The translations under genes were made by a program, and so were the position numbers. The notes under the pieces are model-generated. The model was not told where the DNA came from and ran no database searches. It saw only the letters and a list, made by a program, of their open reading frames with translations. Below are positions 25,143-32,254 of a stretch of DNA of 64,000 bases, one piece after another. Source of the DNA: Microbacterium sp. SORGH_AS_0862 (GTDB taxonomy: Bacteria > Actinomycetota > Actinomycetes > Actinomycetales > Microbacteriaceae); assembly GCF_030818795.1 (NCBI RefSeq), contig NZ_JAUTAY010000001.1, forward strand, positions 1,364,001 through 1,428,000, read 5' to 3'. Position 1 is the first letter of the stretch. Every line of letters begins with the position of its first letter.

Positions 25143-26096
25143 TCAGCGGCGGGCTGCGTCGAACGGCCACCGCATCCGCGTGGCCGCCTCGCACATGAGC
25201 CACAGCCGCTCCCCGATCGCCGGCTCCCGCAGGAACGCCGTCGGCTGCGCGGCTCGGGGCAGGCCGGTGACGACGCGCCCGGGGCCCCACATCTGCCCGC
25301 CCTCCACATCGGGATCGACCAGGGCGCGGACGAGCGGCCAGGCGCCGTGCTCCTTGGACTGCGTGACGGGAGCCTGCAGGTTGTCGAGGAACCGACCCCA
25401 GCGCGAGGGCTCGTTGACCCCGCGGATGCCGACGGTACGGCCGCTCGTGGAGTAGCCGGGGTGGGCGATCACGCTCGTCACCGGCACGCGGGCGTCGCGC
25501 AGGCGCCGGTCTGCCTCGAGGCCGACGACCGTGGTGACGGCCTTCGACTGCACGTACGCGCGCCACGGCGAGTAGCGCTCGACGAGCTGGGGATCGGTGG
25601 GGTCGTACTTCGAGATCGAGGTCGACATGCTGCCGAGCCACACCATCCGACCGCGACGGGCGGCGAGCGTGGTCAGCAGCGCGCCCGCCAGGGCGAAGTG
25701 GCCGAGCGCGTTCGTGGCGAGCACGAGTTCGTTGCCGTCTCGCGTGGTCTCGCGCCGGGCGGGCGGATGCACGATCCCGGCATTCAGCAGCAGGCCGTCG
25801 AGACGTCCGCGTTGACGGACGGTGGCAGCCGCCGCGCGCACCGAGCCGAGGTTGCTCGTGTCCAGCAGCAGCGTCTCGGCGGCGCCGGTCGCGTGCGGCA
25901 GGCGTGCCGACACGGCGGCGCGAGCAGCGGCGAGCCGGTTGGGGTTGCGCCCTGTCATGATCACGCGCGCTCCGGCGTTCACGAGCTGCTCACTGGCGAA
26001 GTACCCGAGGCCCGCGTTCGAGCCCGTCACCAGGTAGGTCCGGCCCGTCAGGTCGGGCAGCCGGTGCGGATTCCAATCCGCCTCGCGAGCGCTCAC
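25143..26096 (-). CDS. Short-chain dehydrogenase/reductase (SDR) family oxidoreductase
   Basis: A 317-residue Rossmann-fold enzyme. The cofactor loop is TYLVTGSNAGLGYFASEQL (TGxxxGxG), followed by MTGRNPNRL, LDTSNLGSVRAA, LLLNAGIVHPPA (the NAG motif), a catalytic Ser strand WLGSMST and the YSPWRAYVQSKAV active-site Tyr-x-x-x-Lys. The arrangement is like the retinol-dehydrogenase/protochlorophyllide-reductase-like SDRs that use NADP. The substrate is unknown and the neighbours give no clue. The start codon is GTG with a TAGGGT box 7 nt upstream. The C-terminal third (MWGPGRVVTGLPR) is extended, as in many actinobacterial members. Confidence 0.88.
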   Translation of the reverse strand: MSAREADWNPHRLPDLTGRTYLVTGSNAGLGYFASEQLVNAGARVIMTGRNPNRLAAARAAVSARLPHATGAAETLLLDTSNLGSVRAAAATVRQRGRLDGLLLNAGIVHPPARRETTRDGNELVLATNALGHFALAGALLTTLAARRGRMVWLGSMSTSISKYDPTDPQLVERYSPWRAYVQSKAVTTVVGLEADRRLRDARVPVTSVIAHPGYSTSGRTVGIRGVNEPSRWGRFLDNLQAPVTQSKEHGAWPLVRALVDPDVEGGQMWGPGRVVTGLPRAAQPTAFLREPAIGERLWLMCEAATRMRWPFDAARR

Positions 26097-26103
26097 GCGT
26101 ACG

Positions 26104-26109
26104 ACCCTA
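26104..26109 (-). promoter_or_regulatory. Leaderless -10 box of the SDR gene
   Basis: TAGGGT on the minus strand, 7 nt before the GTG at 26096. Confidence 0.45.
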
Positions 26110-26230
26110 GTGCGCCGCGTGAGGTGCCCCCTCCACTCTTGAGCACTCCTTCGCGCCCGGGTAGCCTGGCCGCCCCTCGGACGCCGCTATGACCTGGCTC
26201 CGCGGGCTCGGATACCGCCCGCGGGAGCCC

Positions 26231-26236
26231 TAGGCT
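26231..26236 (+). promoter_or_regulatory. Leaderless -10 box of the NagD-like gene
   Basis: TAGGCT, 6 nt before the ATG at 26243. Confidence 0.5.
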
Positions 26237-26242
26237 GAGGCC

Positions 26243-27052
26243 ATGCGCACGCGCGATGACATCGAATGCTGGCTGACCGACATGGACGGCGTGCTCGTGC
26301 ACGACAACCAGGCGATCCCGGGGGCGGCGGAGCTGCTCGCGCAGTGGCGCGACACCGGCACACCCTTCCTGGTGCTCACGAACAACCCGATCTTCACGCC
26401 TCGCGATCTGAGCGCGCGCCTCAAGCGTTCGGGGCTCGACGTGCCCGAGGAGCGGATCTGGACCTCGGCGCTCGCGACGGCCGAGTTCCTGAAGTCGCAG
26501 ATGCCCGGCAGTTCGGCTTTCGTCATCGGCGAGGCGGGGCTCACGACCGCGCTGCACGAGGCAGGCGTGGTCATGACCGAGACGCAGCCCGACTACGTCG
26601 TCGTCGGCGAGACGCGCCAGTACTCGTTCGAGGCGATCACCCAGGCGATCCGCTTCATCAACGCGGGTGCGCGGTTCATCGTCACCAACCCGGATGCGAC
26701 GGGCCCCACCCCCAACGGCATCGTTCCTGCGACGGGATCGTTCGCCGCGATGATCACGAAGGCCACCGGCAAGGAGCCGTACGTGGTCGGCAAGCCGAAC
26801 CCGATGATGTTCCGCTCCGCCCTCAACCGCATCGGTGCGCACTCCGAGAACACCGGCATGATCGGCGACCGCATGGACACCGACGTCGTCGCGGGCATCG
26901 AGGCGGGCCTGCACACCGTGCTCGTGATGACCGGCATCAGCGACCCGGCCGAGATCGAGCGCTACCCCTTCCGCCCCGACGAGGTGCTCACCTCGGTCGC
27001 CGAGCTCATCGCCCCCGAGCCGGTCGAGTCGGAGATGCCCGAAGGTATCTGA
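26243..27052 (+). CDS. HAD-IIA family phosphatase (NagD-like)
   Basis: A 269-residue HAD hydrolase of subclass IIA. Motif I is WLTDMDGVLVHDN with the nucleophile Asp and the acid Asp two residues later, motif II is VLTNNP, motif III the Lys in GKPNPMMFRSAL, and motif IV GDRMDTDVVAGIEAG. The IIA cap lies between motifs II and III (residues about 75-190). NagD removes phosphate from nucleotides such as UMP and from small sugar phosphates. Start ATG supported by TAGGCT at 6 nt. It is a single gene; an IS481 element begins 60 nt after its stop, so the normal terminator may have been displaced. Confidence 0.92.
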   Translation: MRTRDDIECWLTDMDGVLVHDNQAIPGAAELLAQWRDTGTPFLVLTNNPIFTPRDLSARLKRSGLDVPEERIWTSALATAEFLKSQMPGSSAFVIGEAGLTTALHEAGVVMTETQPDYVVVGETRQYSFEAITQAIRFINAGARFIVTNPDATGPTPNGIVPATGSFAAMITKATGKEPYVVGKPNPMMFRSALNRIGAHSENTGMIGDRMDTDVVAGIEAGLHTVLVMTGISDPAEIERYPFRPDEVLTSVAELIAPEPVESEMPEGI

Positions 27053-27111
27053 TCGCGCGCGTCCCCGCCTGGGCCGCAGACCGATGGCGGGAGCCTGAAA
27101 CGCTGGGCTAG

Positions 27112-27138
27112 CTGTACCCGGTCATGAGGTTGGTGACA
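27112..27138. repeat. Left terminal inverted repeat of the IS481-family element
   Basis: A 27-bp sequence starting CTGTACCCGGTCATGAGG, identical to the reverse complement of 28164-28190. The transposase stop codon (27122-27124) lies inside it. Confidence 0.92.
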
Positions 27139-28099
27139 CCCGGCTGATTGGGGGTTGGCCGCCGCAGGCGGTGTGTGCTCGAGCGTAGTTGTAGTGCTCG
27201 AGCCAGGGCGCGAGCGCTTCGGAGCGGTGCTGGTTGGAGACGTAGGGGGCCCGGTAGGCCCAGTGTTCCTGCATGGTCCGGTTGAATCGTTCGGCTTTGC
27301 CGTTCTGCCAGGGGCAGTGCGGCTTGGTGGTGATGTGCCTCGCGTTGAGGAGGGACAGCTGGCCTTGGAACGCGGCCGAGACGGTGTAGTTCTTGGCGTT
27401 GTCGGTCATGACCTCACGGATGTGGATCCCGTGACGGGTGAAGAACTCGGTCGCGGCGGCGAGGAACGCTGCGCAGGTGGTGCCCTTCTCGTCCGGCAGG
27501 ATCTGCGCGAACGCGAGGCGGGAGTGGTCGTCGACGGCGACATGGACGTAGTCGAAGCCGAGCTTGACCTTCCGGTCCCGACCGCTGTGATGGTCGATCG
27601 TGGCGGGGCCTTGGACGCGCCAGCCGCCGCCTTCGGGGATGCGGCCGAGCTTCTTCACATCGATGTGGATCAGATCCCCTGGGGCGTCACGCTCGTAGCG
27701 GACCTGGGTGCGCCGTGACGCGCGCAACGCGATGCCGGTGACCGGATCCAGCTCGTGCAGCGCCGGCAGCCCCGCCTTCGCGATCAGCCGGGAAACGGTG
27801 CGCGGGCTGGCCCCGCAAGCGCGGGCGATGTCGTCGCGCCCGAGCCGCTCACGCGAGCGCAGCTCAACGACGGCGGCTGCTGTCGCGGCGGCAGTCGCCG
27901 TCGGAGACGACACCGGACGCGAAGACCGATCGGACAGCCCTGCTTCGCCCGCAGCGCGGTAGCGGGCCAGCCAGCGATGAGCGCACTGACGCGAGACGCC
28001 CATCTCCTTGGCAACGTGCGAGACGGGACGTCCGCCGAGAACCCGGCGCACGAGAATCAGACGACCCGCGACAGTGAGCCGCGCATTACGGTGGACCAA
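27122..28099 (-). CDS. IS481-family transposase
   Basis: A 325-residue DDE transposase. The N-terminal part has two helix-turn-helix segments (RRVLGGRPVSHVAKEMGVSR and RDDIARACGASPRTVSRLIA); the rve-type catalytic core runs from about residue 135, with DLIHIDVKKLGRI for the first Asp, REVMTDNAKNYTV for the second and HTTKPHCPWQNGKAERFNRT for the Glu region, where PWQNGKAER is the IS481/IS3 signature. The reading frame is uninterrupted and spans the element between its inverted repeats. Promoter sequences would lie inside the right end (28100-28190). Confidence 0.95.
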   Translation of the reverse strand: MVHRNARLTVAGRLILVRRVLGGRPVSHVAKEMGVSRQCAHRWLARYRAAGEAGLSDRSSRPVSSPTATAAATAAAVVELRSRERLGRDDIARACGASPRTVSRLIAKAGLPALHELDPVTGIALRASRRTQVRYERDAPGDLIHIDVKKLGRIPEGGGWRVQGPATIDHHSGRDRKVKLGFDYVHVAVDDHSRLAFAQILPDEKGTTCAAFLAAATEFFTRHGIHIREVMTDNAKNYTVSAAFQGQLSLLNARHITTKPHCPWQNGKAERFNRTMQEHWAYRAPYVSNQHRSEALAPWLEHYNYARAHTACGGQPPISRVSPTS

Positions 28100-28163
28100 G
28101 AGAAGGCCTCCACTTCGGTGACGTTAGACACCACCAATCGTGGAGGCCTTCTCCCTATCCGAA

Positions 28164-28190
28164 TGTCACCAACCTCATGACCGGGTACAG
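28164..28190. repeat. Right terminal inverted repeat of the IS481-family element
   Basis: A 27-bp sequence ending ATGACCGGGTACAG, followed directly by the CTAG duplication that also holds the stop codon of the TetR gene. Confidence 0.92.
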
Positions 28191-28814
28191 CTAGGTGCTC
28201 GTCCTCGATAGACCGGGATCGCCGCCCAGGGTCTCCATCGCGCTGGCGAGCAACTGGGCGGACCGGAGCGCCGCATCGTCGTCACGGTCGGTGAGCCATG
28301 CCTCGGTGATCCCGTCCACTCCCGCCAGAATGACGGATGCCCAGGCCTCGACCGAACGAGGTTCGAGGTTCGCGCGCCACTTCTGCAGGAGCGACCGAAT
28401 CGCGTCGAGATCGCGTCGGCGCGCACGCTGCGTCAGAGGCAGGAGCTCGTCGTCGGTGCGCGCGTGGACACCGAGCTCGCTCAACGCGAGAAAGTGCCAC
28501 GGGTCGGCCTGCACCCGTCGCAGATGCGCCACGAACGCGGACTCGAGTGCGGTGCGGAGGGGCACCGAGAACGGCGGACTCGCCTCGACGATCGCCTGGA
28601 TGCGCTCGTTCTCCCGCTCGAGCAGCGCGCGAAGGAGCGCTGCCTTGGAATCGAAGCAGTAGTGGAACACGCTCTGTGGAACTCCGGCGGTCTCCGTGAT
28701 CGCCCGTGTGCTCGCCGCCGCGAGGCCTCGCCGGCTGATCACCGTCGTCGCTGCGTCGAGGAGTTGCGCGCGTCGCTCAGCCAGGCTCATGCGGGTCGAA
28801 CCGTGATCAGCCAT
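28191..28814 (-). CDS. TetR-family regulator of the SMR pump pair
   Basis: A 207-residue TetR protein. The N-terminal HTH is clear (RRAQLLDAATTVISRRGLAA, STRAITETAGVPQSVFHYCF), and the remaining 150 residues form the variable ligand-binding helices. The ATG at 28814 is taken because TACAGT lies 6 nt upstream. It diverges from two SMR genes 121 bp away and two palindromes lie in the gap, so it probably represses the pump and itself and is released by a cationic compound. Its TAG stop is the complement of the first bases of the CTAG duplication of the adjoining IS481 element, so the insertion hit the stop codon without changing the protein. Confidence 0.88.
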   Translation of the reverse strand: MADHGSTRMSLAERRAQLLDAATTVISRRGLAAASTRAITETAGVPQSVFHYCFDSKAALLRALLERENERIQAIVEASPPFSVPLRTALESAFVAHLRRVQADPWHFLALSELGVHARTDDELLPLTQRARRRDLDAIRSLLQKWRANLEPRSVEAWASVILAGVDGITEAWLTDRDDDAALRSAQLLASAMETLGGDPGLSRTST

Positions 28815-28820
28815 ACAAGC

Positions 28821-28826
28821 ACTGTA
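28821..28826 (-). promoter_or_regulatory. Leaderless -10 box of the TetR gene
   Basis: TACAGT on the minus strand, 6 nt before the ATG at 28814. Confidence 0.5.
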
Positions 28827-28843
28827 GAGCCCTCGACCCGTCA

Positions 28844-28859
28844 CATGTCAAACGACATG
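28844..28859. promoter_or_regulatory. Candidate TetR operator 1
   Basis: CATGTC and GACATG are perfect inverted arms around AAAC, about 18 nt upstream of the TetR -10 box, where a bound repressor would cover that promoter. Confidence 0.5.
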
Positions 28860-28884
28860 GTCACTCGACTTTGTCGATTGACCA

Positions 28885-28896
28885 ACTATCGATAGT
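28885..28896. promoter_or_regulatory. Candidate TetR operator 2
   Basis: ACTATCGATAGT is a perfect 12-bp palindrome about 40 nt before the first SMR gene, in the position expected for its promoter. Confidence 0.5.
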
Positions 28897-28935
28897 CTTG
28901 CCGCGACCCCCGCAGGGCCCCGGAAGGAGCGATGG

Positions 28936-29286
28936 ATGAAGAACTGGCTGATCTTGGCGACGGCGATTGCGCTGGAGGTGACCGCAACGTTGGCGCTCCG
29001 CGCCGCGATAGACAACGCATGGTGGACGGCGCTGACCGTGGTCGGTTACATCGGCGCCTTCGTCGCGCTGTCCGCGCTGCTGCGCCGGGGAGCGTCCATC
29101 GGCGTCATCTACGGCATCTGGGCCGCGGCGGGCGTGGCACTCACTGCGGTGCTCGGCTCCGTGGTGTTCGGGGAGCCGTTCACGTTCCTCATCGGTCTGG
29201 GCATCACGATCGTGATCGTCGGAGTCGTGCTCGTCGAAACGGGGCACGAGAAGACCGTCTCGACGAACCCGGAGGTGGCTCCGTGA
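28936..29286 (+). CDS. Small multidrug resistance (SMR) subunit 1
   Basis: A 116-residue, four-helix membrane protein of the EmrE/QacC family. Helix 1 carries the essential Glu14 (ATAIALEVTATLALR), helix 3 YGIWAAAGVALTAVLG, and helix 4 VIVGVVLVETG. A charged 15-residue tail follows. SMR pumps exchange protons for lipophilic cations. The ATG at 28936 rather than that at 28932 is in the family frame; GGAAGGAG precedes it. The next gene is a second SMR overlapping by 4 nt, so the functional pump is probably a heterodimer as in EbrAB or YkkCD. Confidence 0.9.
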   Translation: MKNWLILATAIALEVTATLALRAAIDNAWWTALTVVGYIGAFVALSALLRRGASIGVIYGIWAAAGVALTAVLGSVVFGEPFTFLIGLGITIVIVGVVLVETGHEKTVSTNPEVAP

Positions 29287-29609
29287 CCTGGCTCATCCTC
29301 GCCGGAGCGGTCCTCGCGGAGGTCACTGCCACGCTGTCCTTGCGCGCCTCCGAGGGCCTTCGCAAGAAGGCATGGATCGCCCCCATCGCCGCCGGCTATG
29401 CCCTCGCCTTCGGGCTCTTGGCCGTTGCACTGGCCGCCGGTGTACCGGTCGGAATCGCCTACGGCATCTGGGCGGCCTGCGGCGTTGCACTGACCGCGGT
29501 CGGCGCGCGGGTGTTCTTCAAAGAAGCTCTCACCCGCAGGATGGGAGTCGGTATCGTCCTCATCGCGGTCGGGGTACTCATCATCGAACTCGGAGTGGTC
29601 TCGCACTGA
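29283..29609 (+). CDS. Small multidrug resistance (SMR) subunit 2
   Basis: A 108-residue four-helix SMR protein with the essential Glu at position 13 (AGAVLAEVTATLSLRAS), YGIWAACGVALTAVGAR in helix 3 and a final helix with IAVGVLIIELG. The GTG start overlaps the stop of subunit 1 (GTGA), giving coupled translation and equal amounts. The loop between helices 1 and 2 (EGLRKKAW) is positively charged while subunit 1 has AAIDNAW, in line with opposite membrane topologies in a heterodimer. Confidence 0.9.
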   Translation: MTWLILAGAVLAEVTATLSLRASEGLRKKAWIAPIAAGYALAFGLLAVALAAGVPVGIAYGIWAACGVALTAVGARVFFKEALTRRMGVGIVLIAVGVLIIELGVVSH

Positions 29610-29717
29610 CAGTCGAGACGCAGACCGTCTGCAGCCAGGAAAGCGATGAGCTGCGCCGTCGTCGCGGTATCCGGCTGGACCCGCTCCTCGTGAAACCGGG
29701 ATCTTCTGTGGCCTGGG

Positions 29718-29975
29718 TCAGCGGTAGGTGATGCTGAATCCGTAGAGCTTGTCGGGGCCCCAGTAGGCGCAGGAGTCACCGGCGTACACCTGGTGACCCG
29801 AGGCGTTGATGGCCCATCCTGTGACCTGCTCGGCGACCTGGCAGATGCCCTTCGTCGGGAAGCCGTGCAGCACGACGGTTTCGTCGGCGAACGCCGGGGC
29901 GGCGACTGCGGTCCCGGCTCCCGCGAGAGCCGCGGCGGCGAGGAGTCCTGCAGCGAGGCGAGTGCGCTTCTTCAT
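29718..29975 (-). CDS. Small secreted protein of unknown function
   Basis: An 85-residue exported protein: positive start KKRTR, hydrophobic core, and a likely signal cleavage after AFA near residue 30. The mature part of about 55 residues has two cysteines (GICQVAEQ and DSCAYWG) that could form a disulfide, and several aromatic residues near the end (YWGPDKLYGFSITYR). GGAAAGGA lies 8 nt before the ATG. No known family is recognised. It is not clearly linked to the SMR genes, which face it. Confidence 0.72.
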   Translation of the reverse strand: MKKRTRLAAGLLAAAALAGAGTAVAAPAFADETVVLHGFPTKGICQVAEQVTGWAINASGHQVYAGDSCAYWGPDKLYGFSITYR

Positions 29976-30058
29976 GCGTATGTCCTTTCCGAGGGGTGTC
30001 CCGGAAGGCTGCCACGAGGCGCACAGGCCGCGCAGAGATTATCCACAGCTGCGAAATC

Positions 30059-30202
30059 TCAGTCGTCGCGCGGCTCCCTGTCGTCGCGCTCTCGATCGTC
30101 ACGCTCGCGGCGCAGGAACCGGATGAGCTGCAGGATGAACGTCACCAGCGCGCCCGCCGTGATGACGAGCGCGACCAGCAGGATGAGGGTGCGATCATCC
30201 AT
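30059..30202 (-). CDS. Small single-helix membrane protein
   Basis: A 47-residue protein: MDDRTLILLVALVITAGALV and on to about residue 27 is one strong membrane helix, followed by a very polar tail RRERDDRERDDREPRDD with a repeated ERDDR unit. The ATG at 30202 is chosen as the first before the helix; an upstream frame (to 30271) looks unlike protein. The ribosome site is weak. Such short anchored proteins are common in actinobacteria but the role is unknown. Confidence 0.5.
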   Translation of the reverse strand: MDDRTLILLVALVITAGALVTFILQLIRFLRRERDDRERDDREPRDD

Positions 30203-30305
30203 CGTCAGCACCGCCCCGCAGGAGGAATCCCGTGAACAGGACGATCGCGCCGCATCCGTCCTGCAGAACACAGATCTCCTGAATTGCGGATGCTGGCGAC
30301 AGCCA

Positions 30306-30884
30306 TCACTGAGCCGGAAGACCGAGATCGTCGAGGTCGATCGCGGCGAGCCACTGCAGACCCTCGGCTTCGACCGCGGCCTGGGCTCCGGTCTTGCGGT
30401 CCACGATCACGGCGACGGCGACGGGCTCGGCGCCTTCACGGCGCAGCGCCTCGACCGCCTTCAGTGCAGACTGGCCGGTCGTGGAGGTGTCTTCGACGAC
30501 CACCACGCGCTTGCCCGCGACGTCCGCGCCCTCGATCTGGCGACCGCGGCCGTGGTCCTTGGGCTCCTTGCGCACGACGAACGCGTCAAGGGGCGTGCCC
30601 GCGTGCACCGACTCGTGCATGACCGCGTTGGCAATGGGGTCCGCGCCGAGGGTGAGGCCCCCGACGGCGACCACGCCGTCCACGTCGCGGATCAGATCGA
30701 GCATGATCCGGCCGATCGCGGGGGCCGCCCGGTGGTCGAGCGTCAGCTTGCGCATGTCGACGTAGTACGACGCCTTCTTCCCGCTCGAGAGGGTGAAGTC
30801 ACCGTGGAAGACGGCCTCGGCGCCGATCAGCGCGATGAGCGCCTGGCGGTCGGATTCGAGCTCGGAAGTGGATGCGGCGGTCAC
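30306..30884 (-). CDS. pyrE: Orotate phosphoribosyltransferase
   Basis: A 192-residue type I phosphoribosyltransferase. The PRPP loop is KRVVVVEDTSTTGQSALKAV (the VVVED..TTG motif), with LSSGKKASYYVDMRKL near residue 40 and GGLTLGADPIANAV as the PRPP/pyrophosphate loop, together with VVRKEPKDHGRGRQIEG, the flexible catalytic loop that carries Lys and His. It makes orotidine monophosphate in pyrimidine synthesis. The GTG is taken as start: it has a TAGACT box 7 nt upstream, and further upstream residues are not OPRT-like. No other pyr genes are nearby. Confidence 0.95.
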   Translation of the reverse strand: MTAASTSELESDRQALIALIGAEAVFHGDFTLSSGKKASYYVDMRKLTLDHRAAPAIGRIMLDLIRDVDGVVAVGGLTLGADPIANAVMHESVHAGTPLDAFVVRKEPKDHGRGRQIEGADVAGKRVVVVEDTSTTGQSALKAVEALRREGAEPVAVAVIVDRKTGAQAAVEAEGLQWLAAIDLDDLGLPAQ

Positions 30885-30891
30885 ACCGTCG

Positions 30892-30897
30892 AGTCTA
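30892..30897 (-). promoter_or_regulatory. Leaderless -10 box of pyrE
   Basis: TAGACT on the minus strand, 7 nt before the GTG at 30884; it overlaps the stop codon of the upstream membrane-protein gene. Confidence 0.5.
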
Positions 30898-31335
30898 GGG
30901 GCGCGGGCCGATCCGCACCGCGGGCGTGCGCGAGAGGAACGGACGGGGCCACGCACCGAGGGCGAGCACCGCGAGCACGGTCTGCACCAGGCCGGTGGCG
31001 AAGTAGATACCGTGCAGCGGCGACCAGACCAGCAGCATCGCCAGCTCGACGAAGATCCAGACCATCATCACGAGCCCCGCAGCAGCCTGCAGACCCCAGG
31101 CCAGGGCGTAACGACGGTACTGCGCGACGACGGCGAGCGCCTGTATCCCGCCGACGATGACACCGAGGATGACGCCGGGCCAGAAGTACGAGGCGAAGGG
31201 CGTGCCTTCGAGCCATTCGAGGGGCATACCCATCCCACCGCCCACGGTCAGCCCGATCATCCCCGCCAGCGCGGAGGCGAGGTTGAACCATGCCACGACC
31301 AGCAGGGTCACGCGGAGCGTTCGGGGCACCGTCAT
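30895..31335 (-). CDS. Hypothetical four-helix membrane protein
   Basis: A 146-residue protein with four hydrophobic segments (about residues 8-30, 52-72, 78-100 and 105-128) joined by short loops such as GGGMGMPLEWLEGTPFASYF. No catalytic motif is seen and the family is not recognised. The gene ends 10 nt before pyrE in the same direction, but pyrE appears to have its own promoter overlapping this stop codon. TAGCCT lies 6 nt before the ATG. Confidence 0.75.
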   Translation of the reverse strand: MTVPRTLRVTLLVVAWFNLASALAGMIGLTVGGGMGMPLEWLEGTPFASYFWPGVILGVIVGGIQALAVVAQYRRYALAWGLQAAAGLVMMVWIFVELAMLLVWSPLHGIYFATGLVQTVLAVLALGAWPRPFLSRTPAVRIGPRP

Positions 31336-31341
31336 GGGCGC

Positions 31342-31347
31342 AGGCTA
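31342..31347 (-). promoter_or_regulatory. Leaderless -10 box of the four-helix protein gene
   Basis: TAGCCT on the minus strand, 6 nt before the ATG at 31335. Confidence 0.48.
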
Positions 31348-31400
31348 CGCCGCACGGCACCGCCTCCGTCCCCGATGCGCACCGGGACTAACGAACGCGA

Positions 31401-31406
31401 TAGCGT
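31401..31406 (+). promoter_or_regulatory. Leaderless -10 box of the GNAT gene
   Basis: TAGCGT stands 6 nt before GTG 31413 but only 3 nt before the overlapping ATG 31410, which argues for the GTG as the start. Confidence 0.48.
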
Positions 31407-31412
31407 CCGATG

Positions 31413-31805
31413 GTGCACCTCACGATGACACCGCCCACGGCCGACGAGTTCGCCGCCCTCTACGCGAGCACCGGATGGGGCGAGCGCACGGCGCAGGAGC
31501 TGGGTACGGCGCTGGCCGGCAGCTGGGTCGTGTGCTCGGCGCGCGACGACGTGGGCGCGCTCGTGGGCATGGGCCGCCTGATCAGCGACGGCGTGCTGCA
31601 CGCCTTCGTCACCGAGCTCATCGTGGCGACCGAGGCGCGAGGAGGCGGCACGGGAGCGCTCATCCTCGATGCGCTCGTACGGGAGTCGCGGCGTCGGGGA
31701 GTCGAGGACGTGCAGCTGTTCGCGGCGCGCGGCCGGAGGGCCTTCTACGAGCGCAACGGATTCACGCCCCGACCCGCAGATGGACCGGGGATGGACCTCG
31801 CCTGA
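31413..31805 (+). CDS. GNAT-family N-acetyltransferase
   Basis: A 130-residue single GNAT domain. The acetyl-CoA loop is ELIVATEARGGGTGALILDAL (motif A, with the Arg-Gly-Gly-Gly-Thr-Gly stretch corresponding to Q/RxxGxG/A), and motif B is LFAARGRRAFYERNGFTPRP. Such enzymes acetylate an amine; the substrate cannot be told. The start GTG 31413 is chosen over ATG 31410 by the spacing to the -10 box. The gene is monocistronic and converges with a DUF4190 gene. Confidence 0.86.
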   Translation: MHLTMTPPTADEFAALYASTGWGERTAQELGTALAGSWVVCSARDDVGALVGMGRLISDGVLHAFVTELIVATEARGGGTGALILDALVRESRRRGVEDVQLFAARGRRAFYERNGFTPRPADGPGMDLA

Positions 31806-31838
31806 GGCAGGGAACGCGTTTACGCGAGGTCGCGCCGC

Positions 31839-32183
31839 TCAGGAGCAGGTGTAGGTGACGCCGTCGACCAGGTGTGTTCCCGGTCCGAGGTCGGCGCACT
31901 GCGAGATGAGGTTGGCGAAGACGGCTCCCAGACTGATCGCCACGATGATGCCGATCACCAGGAAGACGGCGCCGAGGATGATGCCGACGAGCGCCGGGGT
32001 GTTCTTGTAGCCGGCCTTCTTCGACTGCGCGTAGGCGACGATCGACAGGATCAGGCCGATCAGGCTCGCGAAGAACGAGACGATCAGACCCACGATTCCG
32101 AGGGTCTTGCCGGGGTACGAGCCGTTCGGAGCAGCAACGGACTGCTGCGGCGGCTGGGACATGGGGGGCATGGGCTGGGTCAT
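31839..32183 (-). CDS. DUF4190-like small membrane protein
   Basis: A 114-residue protein. A Pro/Gln-rich start (MTQPMPPMSQPPQQS) is followed by two membrane helices, GKTLGIVGLIVSFFASLIGLI and ALVGIILGAVFLVIGIIVAI, separated by AYAQSKKAGYKN, the pattern of DUF4190 proteins. A short outer tail has two Cys (SQCADLG and TYTCS). These proteins are frequent in actinobacteria with no known function. An SD-like GAAAGAGGAG lies 5 nt before the ATG, and a 13-bp tandem repeat sits just upstream. Confidence 0.8.
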   Translation of the reverse strand: MTQPMPPMSQPPQQSVAAPNGSYPGKTLGIVGLIVSFFASLIGLILSIVAYAQSKKAGYKNTPALVGIILGAVFLVIGIIVAISLGAVFANLISQCADLGPGTHLVDGVTYTCS

Positions 32184-32197
32184 GATGCTCCTCTTTC

Positions 32198-32233
32198 AGG
32201 GTTCGACTTCCGGGTTCGACTTCAGGGTTCGAC
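32198..32233. repeat. Three tandem copies of a 13-bp unit
   Basis: AGGGTTCGACTTC, CGGGTTCGACTTC and a shortened AGGGTTCGAC lie head to tail just upstream of the DUF4190-like gene start. Confidence 0.75.
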
Positions 32234-32254
32234 GGGATGAGGGGACGACCGGGA

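Larger units (their letters stand above)
27112..28190. mobile_element. Complete IS481-family insertion sequence
   Basis: A 1079-bp element with 27-bp perfect terminal inverted repeats (CTGTACCCGGTCATGAGG... at the left) and one transposase gene filling almost all of it. It is flanked on both sides by CTAG (27108-27111 and 28191-28194), the target duplication; IS481 itself is known to insert at CTAG-centred targets. With intact ends, an intact transposase and an exact duplication it looks recent and possibly still mobile. Confidence 0.92.
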
